The position numbers and the translations under genes were made by a program. Of a DNA stretch of 64,000 bases, positions 39,201 through 44,593 are shown piece by piece. This DNA comes from Tenodera sinensis (Eukaryota > Arthropoda > Insecta > Mantodea > Mantidae), in assembly GCA_030765045.1 (NCBI GenBank), contig CM060972.1, positions 61,295,773 through 61,359,772 of the forward strand, given 5' to 3'. The notes under the pieces are model-generated. The model was not told where the DNA came from. It searched no databases and saw only the letters and a list, made by a program, of their open reading frames with translations. The stretch's first letter is position 1. Each line of letters begins with the position of its first letter.

Positions 39201-42200
39201 GATGACCTGTAACAGCAACAAGTCCAGCGAACTCTCGTCATGTGTTACAACGCTCACCACAGAAGTCTGAGACAGTGCGCCCATGGAACTCGGGTGACTC
39301 GCTCAAGTGTTCTGTGCATTTTGAAGACTGCAAAGTGGAAGTACTACATCTCCGGATTGCTACATGGCAATGAACAAGGATGACCCAGATCGTAGAGTGG
39401 AGCACTGTGAGTGGTTCAATAACATGGTATGCAACAATGAAGTGTTTTTGAAGATGATTGTGTGGTCTGATGATGCACAGTTCAAACTCAACGGTACAGT
39501 AAGCCGCCACAATTGCACCTACTGGGCCGCCGAAAATCCAAATGTCCATGTAGACAAAGCCATGAATTTGCCAGGAGTGAAGTTGTGGTGTGAGTTGTCT
39601 TACCCGGGTTTGATTGGGCCGTTCTTCTTTGACTGCACAGTTACTGCTGAGGGTGTAGCTTCAGAAGCTTGAGACATCCATTTTACCTGTCATCTGAGAC
39701 TTGTATGGGTACGAAAGGTTTTACTTTCAGCAAGATGGTGCACCAGCCCACTATCATAATTGTGTCAGGGAGTATCTCAACGAAAATCTACCTGCATGAT
39801 GGATAGGCCAATGAGGTGCTGTAGAGTATCCACCATGTTCCCCACACTTAACGCCTCTGGATTTGTGCCTATGGGGACCACTAAAGAATGTTGTTTATGG
39901 ACAAAAGCCATGCACATTGGATCTATGAGAATGTATCGTACATTCGTGTGCTGATATCCAATTGAACATGTTACAGTCGGTAGTTCGTGCTGCAGTTCGG
40001 CGGCATCGTCTGTGTATGGATGTTAATGGTGACCATTTCGAACACCTACAGTGATATCTGTAAGTTGGACTTTAAGCTACACTTTCACAAAAGAGACATG
40101 TCTGCCAATTAGTTTGCCAGTTATGGACTGTTTAAACAGTGTATACATTTTTTGGACCACACTGTATAAGCTGGAGGAAAATGTATTTCTTCTGTGACTT
40201 GTAAGGTGGTATCAATATGTCAGGGCAAAAATAAAGGAGTCTCTGTTCCCCTCCATGTTTGACTGGGTTCTTTTTTCATGGAGCTATATTTATTAGATAT
40301 TGCGGAAGGAAGTTTTAAAATGACTAGAATCCCCCTCAATGGAGTGGAAAAATATGCCTGTTTTGCCGACTGACATGACAACTGTTAGAGCCCTTGAGTG
40401 ATGGTTTGATTTTGGTTTTAATGTTAAGAAGTAATGTGTTGCTCCGCTGTGCAGATGAAAACTGGTTTGTTTGGATGAGCAGGTAGAGTTATTCTCCATA
40501 TTGCAGCAAAACGGAGACTTGTGCAAAGAATTGCTAATATAATTAATTCACAAAAGCTTACATGGCTGGAGTCATAATTTGTAAAATACGCTTTTGAGCT
40601 GAGAGGCTGTCGTCCACCGCACTTCTTCATGCCAATTCCAGATGTCTTGCTTTGCAGCTGCAGCAAGCATCATCAGCAGTGTTGTAAAGCTCTCTGTCGC
40701 TACTGAATTGCTGGCAGTAGGAACTGGCTTATAACGGGTGATCCAAAAAACTGAACCGGCTGTGCTGTGTTTTGTCTGTATGGGTCCTCTGCTTGTTGCC
40801 GACTGCTGCTGTTGGAGAACAGTGTAGATAAAACAATTCAAAATTTTTAAAACTACATTTATATGCTTTACTTACCAATATAATTAAAGCAGATTCTGAA
40901 ACTGGCCACAGTCGTCCATAAATTTTTGGCACCTCTTTAGGTAATTATCACTCACCGTAGTTCACATTGAGAAATGCTGGCTAATTCCTGAACGATATTT
41001 TGTTTTGGTTCTTCCAGGGTGTGTGGGTCTGTCTTATACACTTTATGCTTTAAGTTACCCCAGAGATAGAAATCGTAGGGGATTAGGTTGAGAGGCTGAA
41101 GGGGTGCCACAAATTTCTATTAATTCTGTAATGAAACACACTTTCAATTGTTTTCATCATATGATTAGCTATATGAGGTGTTGCAGAGTCTTGAAAAAAA
41201 GGCAAAATCACGCTCCCTGTCGGTTAATTCTCTAAAAAAAAAAAAAAAAAGGGAGGGAGCAAATTGCTGGGTTATCCACTGGTCTCAAATCACCTACTGC
41301 TCATGGGCCCACGATTTGTAATACTGCATGCCTGTGATATGATGGGATTTGTACAGGTGCAAAATTTGTTTTCTTGGCAAAAAAAGATTCAGCTGATTAC
41401 CATGATGAAATGGACAGCGATAGATTTGAACAGTGGTTCAGGAACCAACCATTGTCCAATATAGAACCAAGAACAGTCATTGTTATGGACAATGCCTCCT
41501 ACCATAGTAGAAAAGCAGAGACTCTCCCCACTACAAAATCCTGTAAGGAATAATATAACTACTAATAATAACACTAATAATGGACCCCCCATATTCACCC
41601 AACTATGTGCCCTGCGATTTTTTTCTTGTTCCCAAACAAGAAGAATGGCTCATGGGAATAAAATTTAGATCAAATGAGGACATTGTTGAGACATGTATTT
41701 TATGAAACTTGACAACTCCTTTTTTTATTTATTTTTTTGAATTTTTTTTTTTTTTTTTGAGGGTTTAAAAAGGTGGCAGGAAGATTGGGAGAAGTGTGTA
41801 TCCCTAAAAGGGGACTAGGTTGTGAAATAATTTGTTCGAAAAAATTGGCATCTTAATAGCAAACACAGTATTTATTGAATTGCTCGTGTAACACCTCAAT
41901 ATTTCATGTCTTCCTAGGAGGTTTTATGAAAAATTGTATGTAATGATATTTTGGAAATGTGCTGCTATACACATACGCTGCACGTGCGCGCGCATGCACA
42001 CACACTGGTACTTCACTATTGTCAACATCCTTAGTATTAAAAAATATCAATTATATTGATATGTGTCATTGTATTGATAACAGTATATCTGAATTTCAAC
42101 AGCATTGGTTTTGATTAACCCTTATCATACTAGGATTAAAAAAGATAGAGAATTTTTGAAGATATCCAAATTAGGTTTTTGAAACAGAATCTTTAAAATA

Positions 42201-43260
42201 TGCAACATACCATTGTTAGTGTGTTTTATGCAGAAATAATAAATTCTGCCCATTATGTAATAATTTACTAACTCCAAAATTTGATTTGGTATGCATTAAT
42301 TTGCAACTGTCAATTTAAAATCTGATGTGTTCCACATAGATGACTCTCTGCTCTTGTTTAAACTATTCTTTCAATAATAATTCCTCTTTACTTCATGTTA
42401 AGATAAACATTTGTAGAAATGATCTTATTGCCAATTTTCTTGTAGGTGCAAGGGGAATATGGGAATACAGTAGGCTTTAAGTGATAGTCAAATCTTTTAA
42501 ACCTGGTTGTTATGTGATGACTTTGCAGTTGTTCTCATTGCGTGACCAAGAGAAAAAGAATGACTTACCATTTGGGAAAGGTAAAGTATTGGAAAATTCA
42601 GACAAATAACACGTAATATTTGCAAAATAGTTCACTCCACAGAGAAAAGTGTCATCCTAAATAAGTGACATAAATTGGGTGTTTCGAGATCTATATTTTT
42701 GTGTAGTAAGGTTTTTGTCTACCTCTTACATTTACTAGTTATGCTAAGGTTATACAGAATGAAAGTACTTGGAGAACTTTCACAGAAAATTAAAAATATA
42801 CATCTAATTTGGCATGAAAATATCTTAACATGTGATATTTTAATCAAAATCATTAGTTTAGAAGGCTTCATGTAAGGCAATCAAGAAGCAATCATTTTGA
42901 CTCAGGTAACTGAGAGGAAGTGGCTGGAAGCTAATTGCTGATTATTCCAAATACGGTAATTCCTGACAAGACAGCTATAAAAATATAAACTGCATCTGGT
43001 AATACTATTCAGATGTATCATGTGAAAATGCCTTCAATATATATTGTCTTATTGGTCTAGACCATATAACATATCTAAGAACTTTAAATTTCTTTTCATA
43101 GGTTGGGTTACCTGCACTGGGATTTTCACCAATGAACAACACACCTGTTCTGCTGCATGACCACGACGAGTTCCTGAACGAGGAAGTGTTTCTGAAAGGA
43201 ATTGACATTTACTGCCAAATCATCCCGGCAATTGGCAATGTTCCTCCTCCAAAAAAGTGA
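6674..43260 (+). CDS. ACY1: Aminoacylase-1 (N-acyl-L-amino-acid amidohydrolase), 7 of about 8 coding exons
   Basis: Joined exons: 6674-6843, 13353-13524, 16256-16402, 20078-20265, 33446-33675, 38819-38879, 43102-43260. Known role: cytosolic zinc enzyme of family M20 that removes acyl (mainly acetyl) groups from N-acylated amino acids, salvaging amino acids after protein breakdown. Seen: every border is AG/GT, phases match at each junction, and no exon has a stop or frameshift. M20 landmarks occur in order: SHMDVVP (His ligand and Asp), GAQDMK (bridging Asp), DEEIGG (general-base Glu and Glu ligand), FALDEG (Asp ligand), PGHGS in the lid domain, and LLHDHDE (last His ligand) near the C-terminus. 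The 375 codons, including the stop, lack only about the first 30 residues relative to the usual 400 or so. The first codon here is split, so a further upstream exon ending in phase 1 is required; none was found in 1-6673. Apparently functional. Confidence 0.95.
6844..8439. other. ACY1 intron, nothing recognised
   Basis: AT-rich intron sequence without a convincing coding or repeat signal. Confidence 0.5.
8440..9560 (+). pseudogene. Degenerate Tc1/mariner-superfamily transposase
   Basis: Pieces in three frames run in order: an N-terminal block near 8460-8560 (GCSAIAARIYSERCPNRLQP), the helix-turn-helix-like GVNHASVWQVLHEEQLYPFH (8700-8770), VFIIEATFTRGG (first acidic block with its Asp lost), LEEVPLDVCSQLHFQRDRAP (second block), WIGRGSP and SDLIPMDFFFWDHLQTT (third block). 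Stops throughout. The terminal inverted repeats were not located. It lies in the first visible ACY1 intron. Confidence 0.7.
9305..9435. repeat. Three short tandem units of about 42 bp at the transposase 3' end
   Basis: Three successive segments begin atcagttgcgctccaaaact, atcagttgcaatccaaaccc and catgagttgtactccgaact. They look like a short in-frame duplication inside the tail of the transposase relic. Confidence 0.4.
9561..10479. other. ACY1 intron, nothing recognised
   Basis: Contains a CT-rich patch (10150-10400) whose open frames on both strands look like composition effects. Confidence 0.4.
10480..11085 (+). mobile_element. Internally deleted LINE: 5' end with endonuclease start joined to the 3' end
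   Basis: A 5'-leader-like block precedes an ATG at 10708; the frame reads KTVPQLDLWVGTSLGKF, then LRILQWNAGGMSQPKKQELM and DQDIEVFTVQEANISEE. This is the start of an endonuclease domain (QWNAgG, vq E). At about 11034 it jumps to AATGCTAATGGCatcattgc, the very 3' end of the same kind of LINE seen on the minus strand near 3600, ending in CTAGAAAACAAC. The rest of the endonuclease, the whole RT and RNase H are missing. Confidence 0.6.
11060..11400 (-). pseudogene. Non-LTR fragment (post-RT region)
   Basis: The minus strand reads KEMMNKTLIRPVVTYGSEV, a frameshifted KVFAIFREKNTQTNVWS block, and WCTELETEN. It matches the (y)kTLIRPVvtYGsE...fErkilr pattern of endonuclease-RT-type non-LTR elements. 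Degenerate. Confidence 0.55.
11650..11790 (-). repeat. Possible tRNA-derived SINE fragment
   Basis: The minus strand has TAGCATAATGGATATGG (box A-like) and, about 45 bases on, GGTTCAAATACCC (box B-like), followed by an A-rich run read from the opposite side. Spacing fits a tRNA-like SINE head; not a functional tRNA because the stems do not close well. Confidence 0.4.
11985..12700 (-). pseudogene. Non-LTR reverse-transcriptase fragment with poly(T) expansion
   Basis: The minus strand reads TLFTDDLVMWTS (the catalytic xxDD box) at 12640-12690, then KFNGLIQQNQTTKFFPKEKT, KWGCSRATLNDTQC and SSLITGAIKTTPAMEI. It parallels the RT tail of the LINE at 4443-4925 but is a different subfamily, shared with the copy at 18780-18865. 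About 48 T residues (12214-12262) replace the codons between VTAN and LITGA. Confidence 0.65.
12214..12262. repeat. Homopolymer T run, about 48 bases
   Basis: An uninterrupted T run inside the RT relic. It could be an expanded A-tract in the minus-strand coding sequence or a poly(A) insertion; length in an assembly is unreliable. Confidence 0.9.
12701..13352. other. ACY1 intron with CT-rich block
   Basis: 12940-13290 is pyrimidine-rich. The minus strand is open for a Lys/Ala/Glu-rich frame (SPKEAEDYAKAKALPAIGTM) that I do not recognise. Confidence 0.35.
13353..13524 (+). CDS. ACY1: ACY1 exon with bridging Asp (GAQDMK)
   Basis: Acceptor tttttccag ends at 13352; donor gtgaat starts at 13525. 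It reads EKWTHDPFGADKDKHGNIYG, then RGAQDMKCVGIQYLEAVRRL, and ends HISFVP plus one base (G). The Asp of QDMK is the zinc-bridging residue of M20 peptidases. Phase 0 in and phase 1 out fit both neighbouring exons. Confidence 0.95.
13770..14540 (+). pseudogene. Degenerate mariner transposase
   Basis: A terminus-like GTGTGATCAAAAGGTTTTC at 13774 precedes KFCFKLCKTEQKP (13985), LGLPSYSETGRGE (14133), SSLGLSFGVVQSILKCDLDM (14215), HEFMGMFLKQSNN (14393) and SSAPCPKKARYV (14455). These follow the mariner order: helix-turn-helix, GRPS linker, second HTH, first acidic block (Asp lost), then ..PRPKKAR. Stops and frameshifts throughout; the C-terminal part is missing. Confidence 0.7.
14545..15085 (-). 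pseudogene. Penelope-like element 3' part with GIY-YIG endonuclease
   Basis: The minus strand is open for 134 codons from 15085 to a stop at 14684. It starts LLSNIKDAIPPNKKSGIYQI, continues ECSDCNEIYIGKTKRNLEIR and then SKEHVRNIKSKQL. GIY and YIG motifs, the Arg of LEIR and the His of KEHVR are all present, as in the GIY-YIG nuclease fused to the RT of Penelope elements. The C-terminal tail is acidic and Pro-rich (IEPPPEETPEEA). The outer end 14555-14600 (aaggtgagttaattaataac) recurs as an inverted pair at 52925. The RT part is absent, so this is 5'-truncated. Confidence 0.8.
15090..16255. other. ACY1 intron, nothing recognised
   Basis: AT-rich with pyrimidine-rich patches. No transposase, RT or SINE signature. 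Confidence 0.4.
16256..16402 (+). CDS. ACY1: ACY1 exon with DEEIGG catalytic pair
   Basis: Acceptor ttttag ends at 16255; donor gtaagt starts at 16403. The G carried from the previous exon completes the Asp of DEEIGG: the first Glu is the general base and the second a zinc ligand. Further on, GFALDEGMASPTEQ contains the next metal ligand, and the exon ends GERSIW plus one base. All as expected for aminoacylase-1. Confidence 0.95.
16517..17157. mobile_element. Foldback/MITE-like palindromic element with arms of about 300 bp
   Basis: The left arm (16517-16800) and right arm (16865-17157) are near reverse complements. For example ttgaaaatactgtagcattt pairs with the RC of aaaatgttacagtattttca, tgccatctggtgttaggg with the RC of cttaacaccatatggcaa, and ccaatgctgtggttttctgt with the RC of atagaaaaccacaacattag. 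A spacer of about 65 bp separates them. There is no coding content. It sits in an ACY1 intron, so pre-mRNA would fold into a long hairpin. Confidence 0.75.
17158..17839. other. ACY1 intron, nothing recognised
   Basis: AT-rich; no motif of note. Confidence 0.4.
17840..19115 (-). mobile_element. LINE copy with apparent 5' inversion
   Basis: Minus strand from 18865 to 17840: RT tail, decayed RNase H (QWIPAHCGLDGNDKADFLAK near 18290) and the C-terminus (NRIGIYSSPLCPLCDLQEEM near 18000) ending GLMTSLSKIQH. At the right end the orientation flips. From 18880 the + strand carries the family's 5' end (GVKMVPHLDLLVGTTSREL, then IRIQQNAGSL), matching 10708 onward. An inverted 5' piece joined to a 3' piece is the hallmark of twin-primed LINE insertion. 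Confidence 0.6.
19484..19700 (+). repeat. Possible tRNA-derived SINE
   Basis: GGATGGCTGAGCATG (box A-like) and GGTCTCCGTTTCAAATCC (box B-like) lie about 45 bases apart, followed by a unique tail rich in TTTTCTCC. Fits a tRNA-like head; degenerate. Confidence 0.4.
19727..19957 (+). repeat. tRNA-derived SINE (family S1), + copy
   Basis: Head: TAGCATGGCTGCCTCACG and AGAGGTTGCGAGTTTGAATC (box B). Then CTCGCTTAGGGTAAGTTA, CCTGAGAAGACTAATG, GGGTAACACAGCTCTATGGA and GAGCATCATTTCACCCATTT, ending in a short A run. The same order occurs on the minus strand at 30956 and 50350, which defines the family from within the window. Confidence 0.8.
20078..20265 (+). CDS. ACY1: ACY1 exon: lid-domain start (PGHGS)
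   Basis: Acceptor tttgcag ends at 20077; donor gtgagt starts at 20266. The C from the previous exon plus AC gives His, then MFIHCPGTPGHGSLLLPDTA. The PGH motif belongs to the dimerisation or lid domain, whose His reaches into the partner's active site in this family. The exon ends TTVNLTQLK in phase 0. The reading frame stays open past the donor into a retrotransposon fragment as far as 20814. Confidence 0.93.
20266..20990 (+). mobile_element. 5'-truncated non-LTR retrotransposon abutting the ACY1 splice donor
   Basis: The frame of the preceding ACY1 exon runs on, without a stop, to 20814 through the C-terminus of a non-LTR polyprotein. It carries a GIGWGREPYVDY-like block (read KRGWGREPYVDYCNRQ), LAWMRTGAIFLRGTRSGKIG, and a zinc knuckle CEMCGEKESIEHYLTEC (CX2CX8HX4C), followed by a Lys/Glu-rich helix. 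The 3' UTR ends in ATTCATTCATTCATCC near 20990. The element begins within a few bases of the donor at 20266. Codons are A-rich compared with ACY1. Confidence 0.75.
21285..21382 (+). repeat. S2 SINE tail fragment
   Basis: Contains AAGTTCCAGTTCTACCTCTC, the CACACACGGCTTGTGTG block and GTTGGCATAAATAAATAA. It has no tRNA head, so it is 5'-truncated. Lies inside the piggyBac copy. Confidence 0.75.
21406..21702 (-). pseudogene. piggyBac transposase C-terminal remnant
   Basis: The minus strand reads SLIEQYHVGGRKSRTPAFLR, then LQGKHYPKRIPPTAKKTCPS and RKCFVSRNKGIRKCGN, ending PCFEAYHCTRNI. The GkHyP..IPPTakK..PsRkC..C..kGir...PCF..YH pattern is the cysteine-rich domain that ends piggyBac transposases. 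Some zinc-binding Cys are replaced, and the catalytic Asp region is missing. Confidence 0.8.
21783..22352 (-). pseudogene. LINE RNase H fragment nested in piggyBac
   Basis: Minus strand: FQWIPAHCGLSGNEKADFLA, then KTAVATFRLITGHDCLAKHL and NRIGIYSSPLCPLCDLQEEM, ending SISEKYWRA and a GTTGTTGTTGTT repeat that forms an (AAC)n tail on the minus strand. It is about 90% like the copy at 17840 (eye estimate) but better preserved, with 178 open codons. Confidence 0.8.
22970..23905 (+). pseudogene. Non-LTR reverse-transcriptase relic
   Basis: + strand: VNKVNAVIKSLNYKKSY, then a frameshifted NRPVSLLPTFSKILEQIIFR near 23190. LLDQQHGFRKGRSTDTAHIR follows at 23278, a decayed GPLLFLVYI box, and VKLTIFAGDAKVY (the FADD box with one Asp changed to Gly). 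Then FLGVWLNQNL. A 3' UTR ending gatgaataaacaatacaatt follows. Jockey/CR1-like by pattern; inactive. Confidence 0.75.
23965..24457 (-). repeat. 3' LTR of the gypsy-like element
   Basis: Matches the right-hand repeat over its length with many substitutions; the divergence between the two LTRs indicates an old insertion. Exact TG...CA ends could not be fixed by eye. Confidence 0.6.
24880..25210 (-). pseudogene. Gypsy protease-region remnant
   Basis: Minus strand: VLADTSVAMTGPTGHGRGLA resembles a decayed DTGA active site followed by a spacer. Then SGDSLAMKMEAWLEL and, after a frameshift, VAEEVVLGLDALRSHKAMID, the ILGLDxLr motif that ends retroviral-type proteases. Active-site Gly is lost. Confidence 0.6.
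25640..26000 (-). pseudogene. Gypsy gag-like remnant
   Basis: Minus strand: an acidic, Lys-rich repeated stretch (DKNGIQNAADKDQNEFQNAA, GDKYEVIMKNVNSGMEEVGK). It has three near-copies of an NAADxDxxE unit and a coiled-coil-like end. No zinc knuckle seen. Confidence 0.5.
26300..26862. repeat. Inverted pair of S2 SINEs, arms of about 215 bp
   Basis: Minus arm 26300-26518, + arm 26641-26862. Both contain the tRNA-like head CAATGGTTAGAGCAGCCGCC and GGAAGGTCTGTGG, and the preceding unit ggtaatttgtctctgatgtg. The 120-bp loop holds another S2 tail (26521-26596). Box A and box B are both recognisable; the head resembles tRNA-Ile (CTGATAAGCG). Confidence 0.75.
26735..26925 (+). repeat. tRNA-derived SINE (family S2), + copy
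   Basis: Head tRNA-like, then CAGTTGTGGCATTGAATTTT, AAGTTCCAGTTCTACCTCTC, AAACTTTGCCCACACACGGC, a TGTGTGTTTAAAAACACC mini-hairpin and the tail GTTGGCATAAATAAATAA. The tail recurs at 21285, 26521 and (inverted) 56340. Confidence 0.8.
28162..28777 (-). pseudogene. Transposase catalytic C-terminus (IS630/Tc1-like)
   Basis: Minus strand: NSWRKNDIIGWLTQKEIPFE, DMLKQELLFNVSQHKGRYDK and CIVDKMAKN, then after a stop PPYHCELNPIEMVWSQVKNY (third acidic block, Glu) and KQPEMRLLISEAYKHV. The second Asp block, expected as DNAPYHS, is frameshifted (PLLYCSRKSEL), so the enzyme is dead. Confidence 0.75.
29047..29083 (+). repeat. 36-bp tRNA/SINE head fragment inserted in the transposon
   Basis: GCTGGCCTCGTAGCTCAGTT plus GGTAGAGCATCTC is absent from the sister copy (62250), where the flanks CTTGAG and TTTGGTA nearly adjoin. 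It matches the head of the SINE at 48028, not the rest of it. Confidence 0.65.
29937..30638 (-). mobile_element. hAT element remnant with 8-bp target duplication
   Basis: The ends TAGGGTTACCAGA and TCTGGTAACCCTA are inverted. The flanks TCAATGTA (29929-29936) and TCAATATA (30639-30646) differ at one base, the 8-bp duplication expected of hAT. Minus strand 30340-30070 reads NATVERVFSLI, then MDERNICIDSVRDIALVRYN, the hAT dimerisation domain. Rest of the transposase is gone. Confidence 0.8.
30956..31175 (-). repeat. tRNA-derived SINE (family S1), minus copy
   Basis: Reverse complement of the S1 order: catcctccaacg at the tail, then AATGGGTGAAATGATTCTCA, AGGTCCATAAAGCTTTAACT, ACCCTAAGCGAGATAGAACT, and a head with GAGGCAGACACGCTA. 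It is followed by GTGGGTTAG rather than a tRNA acceptor. Confidence 0.8.
31529..32407 (+). mobile_element. Mariner element, internally deleted, TA-flanked
   Basis: Ends TGAGGGTCACTCCAAAAGTA and the reverse complement CAAGGGTCACCCCAAAAGAA, flanked by TA (31527-31528 and 32408-32409). The N-terminus is MAAALDIHQKQHAVIEFLCC; VNKV is replaced by ...GDAAADRSTVSQW, the GRLHTAQTPG linker follows, and the C-terminus has LPYSPDLAPCDYHLFGKLKG. The middle with the first two catalytic Asp is missing, so it is non-autonomous. Confidence 0.85.
31691..32300 (+). pseudogene. Mariner transposase with central deletion
   Basis: Open from MAAALDIHQK to a stop at 31968, then out of frame to TTLKHLPYSPDLAPCDYHLF and FEDDDSLVNAAKQWL near 32070-32200. 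Helix-turn-helix halves and the last Asp block (SPDLAPCD) are recognisable. Confidence 0.75.
32410..35228. other. ACY1 intron flanks around exon 33446-33675
   Basis: Apart from the exon, AT-rich DNA with no recognised element. Confidence 0.4.
33446..33675 (+). CDS. ACY1: ACY1 exon: lid domain (GGVQSNVVPPE)
   Basis: Acceptor attgcag ends at 33445; donor gtaagt starts at 33676. It reads GGVQSNVVPPELVVVFDVRL, has VNRWCSEAGPG in the middle, and ends NPWWVAFKAACDE plus two bases (AT). The G(G)V..NV.P signature and the NPWW segment are typical of aminoacylase-1. Of the seven exons this is the largest. Confidence 0.95.
35229..36072 (-). mobile_element. Second mariner-like element
   Basis: Ends ATGAGGGCTGATCTAAAAGT at the left and the RC of acttttTGATCCACCTT at the right. 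Minus strand: QQSVLRYLWTKEHKPSEIHR then DCMGSSNVSRW (HTH), later KKFKVTQSAGKVLVTVFWDM, HGVLLVYFAENETTVNAAAY and MKTLVKLHD. VFWD keeps an Asp of the catalytic core. Frameshifts separate the blocks. Confidence 0.75.
36712..37000 (+). pseudogene. Penelope-like GIY-YIG fragment, + copy
   Basis: Reads (G)IYQFNCLDCDKF, then with one base missing YIGKTKRHLET-type sequence, MKEHFRNIKYKLIDKSAVA and DHFWSFTYEINQEVKLLKQL. It aligns with the minus-strand copy at 14684-15085 but from a divergent subfamily. Lies in the fifth visible intron of ACY1. Confidence 0.7.
37690..37950. repeat. Minisatellite, 25-32 bp unit, about 8 copies
   Basis: Units look like acaacacatacatgtgcatgggtac. Each has a CACATGTGCA-type palindrome and GGGTAC. 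The central units are 25 bp and nearly identical; outer ones are longer. The repeat keeps several frames open on both strands, but this is composition, not coding. Confidence 0.9.
38230..38640 (+). pseudogene. LINE C-terminal fragment
   Basis: The + strand reads TKDKEWKELLTNIKISNLLQ-like sequence, then THLAEHLHCMGLTTSPNCML and MNWERLKECAALQTIW. The (H)LaxHLhxxGlt.SPxCxl...E...HLxeCaAL pattern is the LINE knuckle region. It ends just before the small ACY1 exon. Confidence 0.6.
38819..38879 (+). CDS. ACY1: ACY1 short exon (GGTDSRYVRG)
   Basis: Acceptor gatttcag ends at 38818; donor gtgagt starts at 38880. The first base completes Met, then 20 codons read KLQLQPAIFPGGTDSRYVRG, ending in phase 0. 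The TD.RY.R motif is conserved in aminoacylases and helps bind the substrate carboxylate. At only 61 bases it is easily missed by gene finders. Confidence 0.93.
39040..40180 (+). pseudogene. Degenerate Tc1/mariner-superfamily transposase
   Basis: N-terminal blocks at 39080-39350, then DDAQFKLNGTVSRHNCTYWA (39470), FQQDGAPAHYHNCVREYLNE (39727) and YPPCSPHLTPLDLCLWGPLK (39820). The first Asp block is in one frame, and the second and third in another. Likely ends at TTTGGACCACACTGTAT (40160). Confidence 0.7.
40735..41230 (-). pseudogene. Transposase C-terminus related to the 2240 element
   Basis: Minus strand: SASQPNPLRFLSLG*LKA-type remnant of the SPDL..FDFYLWG block, then RTVSDNYLKRCQKFMDDCGQ near 40900. 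GGTGATCCAAAAAACTGAAC at 40737 looks like its terminal repeat. Stops interrupt it. Confidence 0.5.
41360..41715 (+). pseudogene. Two transposase pieces fused: IS630-type core and mariner-type end
   Basis: First piece: DYHDEMDSDRFEQWFRNQPL, IEPRTVIVMDNASYHSRKAE (intact second Asp block). After a stop and a (TAATAA)-like stretch, PPYSPNYVPCDFFLFP and QMRTLL follow, resembling the last block of a mariner. The second Asp wording (MDNA.YHS) and the last block (PCDFFLFP) are rarely found in one protein. Confidence 0.55.
41716..43101. other. Last ACY1 intron, right part
   Basis: Short CA/CG-rich repeat at 41977-42005 (cacgtgcgcgcgcatgcaca). Otherwise AT-rich without a recognised element. Confidence 0.45.
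43102..43260 (+). CDS. ACY1: ACY1 last coding exon and stop
   Basis: Acceptor ttttcatag ends at 43101. It reads VGLPALGFSPMNNTPVLLHD, then HDEFLNEEVFLKGIDIYCQI and ends PPPKK followed by TGA at 43258-43260. The His of LLHDHDE is the final zinc ligand. The 3' UTR follows; an AATAAA at 43921-43926 is a possible poly(A) signal, but other candidates exist farther on. Confidence 0.93.
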   Translation, partial: VGLPALGFSPMNNTPVLLHDHDEFLNEEVFLKGIDIYCQIIPAIGNVPPPKK

Positions 43261-44096
43261 ACCATCTATTGTAAGTCATTGTGACTAATCTTAAAATATT
43301 TTTATAGGTGATGTCTGGAAGTTTCTATTCCATTGATTTATCCTTATTACTTTCAGTTCACGACAGTTCTTTAGTGTCTGTGGTTTTGGTACCTGTAAAT
43401 TAATTAGAAGAAATGCTCTAAATTTTCCACACTTTTAGATATTGTGATTTTAAAATGATGTAAGGGGCTCATTTTCTATATGTGCGCAAGCCCACATATT
43501 TACAATGATTGTGAACATCAAAAATGTATTGCTTCATTGTTAGCTAAATGCCCAGTTCAAATTCTCATTTACTTACATACAAAAGCAATGTGTGCTTTTA
43601 ATCCAAAGGTGAAACTGGAATTTTATCTTGGTCACAGAAATTAAGGACATCGAGCTTCCTTCTTTCATTCTATGTTTCTGTAGGCTGTTGTAAATCCCTC
43701 ATTTATCACAAAGGAATAGACATGTTTTAGGACATTTGAACCTTAAGATAAGTAATGGTTTAAAGCAGTAGTAGGAATTTAATAGAATGAGTTGCAAATC
43801 AGACCCACGAGTAAGTTGTTTGCAACATACAATATTTTTATTGGTTATAATGCAGTTTATAAAAGAAGCATATTTATACTTACAATTTAAAAACTGTTAA
43901 TAAGCTGTAACCTTTAATTGAATAAAGTTCAGGATGCTGCATCTTCAATCGTACATTAACTATATTCCACATAAATAATTTAATCAAATTAGGTTGTAAA
44001 AGCCATAGGTACATCATTAGTGATTCTTTTTAAGTATCTCTTAATCATACAGGTCATATCTCGGATAATGCTTTGAATAACCTACAAACATCAACA
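43261..44096 (+). other. ACY1 3' UTR and flank
   Basis: Non-coding. AATAAA at 43921-43926 is the first good poly(A) signal after the stop, giving a UTR of roughly 680 bases; this choice is an inference. Confidence 0.4.
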
Positions 44097-44165
44097 GTGT
44101 GTCATCCGACAGAGGTCTGGGTTCAATTCACAGCTGATCAGGAAAGGGAAAAATCCAAATTATAT
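44097..44165 (+). repeat. Possible SINE box-B fragment
   Basis: GACAGAGGTCTGGGTTCAAT resembles a tRNA box B followed by a SINE body (gatcaggaaagggaaaaatc). No box A in range. Confidence 0.35.
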
Positions 44166-44172
44166 CCTTAAA

Positions 44173-44523
44173 TTGCCAAAAACTCAAGGACCTCAAATTT
44201 GCGCACATGTTGCTTCATGCAAATGGAATGTCCAGAACTATAATTACATTCTGCATATTACAAATGAGCACCCAATGCTTTCATTTTTTCTTATGGCAAC
44301 CATATTGCCAAACTGTAAATATGACTTACAAGCGGATGATGTAGGTTTAAGGGTTCTCAACGCCCCTATAGAAAGAATCATGGCAAAAGCCAGGTATAAA
44401 TTTCACTATAAAATAAACATACTAGCAAAAAAGGAAAATGTACATCAATTATACCAAACAAATGGGCAAAAGCTAGAATTAAAACAAGCTTATAAAAAGG
44501 TAGAAAAAAGTATAAAATTTTGA
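44173..44523 (+). other. Unrecognised 116-codon reading frame
   Basis: MPKTQGPQICAHVASCKWNV through LELKQAYKKVEKSIKF. The second half is rich in Lys and Tyr. I recognise no domain. It follows SINE-like sequence and lies 900 bp past the ACY1 stop, so a transposon remnant or a chance frame is likelier than a host gene. Confidence 0.2.
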
Positions 44524-44593
44524 TATAAAGCTCTAAATTCTGAGGCTCATGCTTATCTTTGCTAAAAATTTCAAAACTCTTTTGACCACTTGT

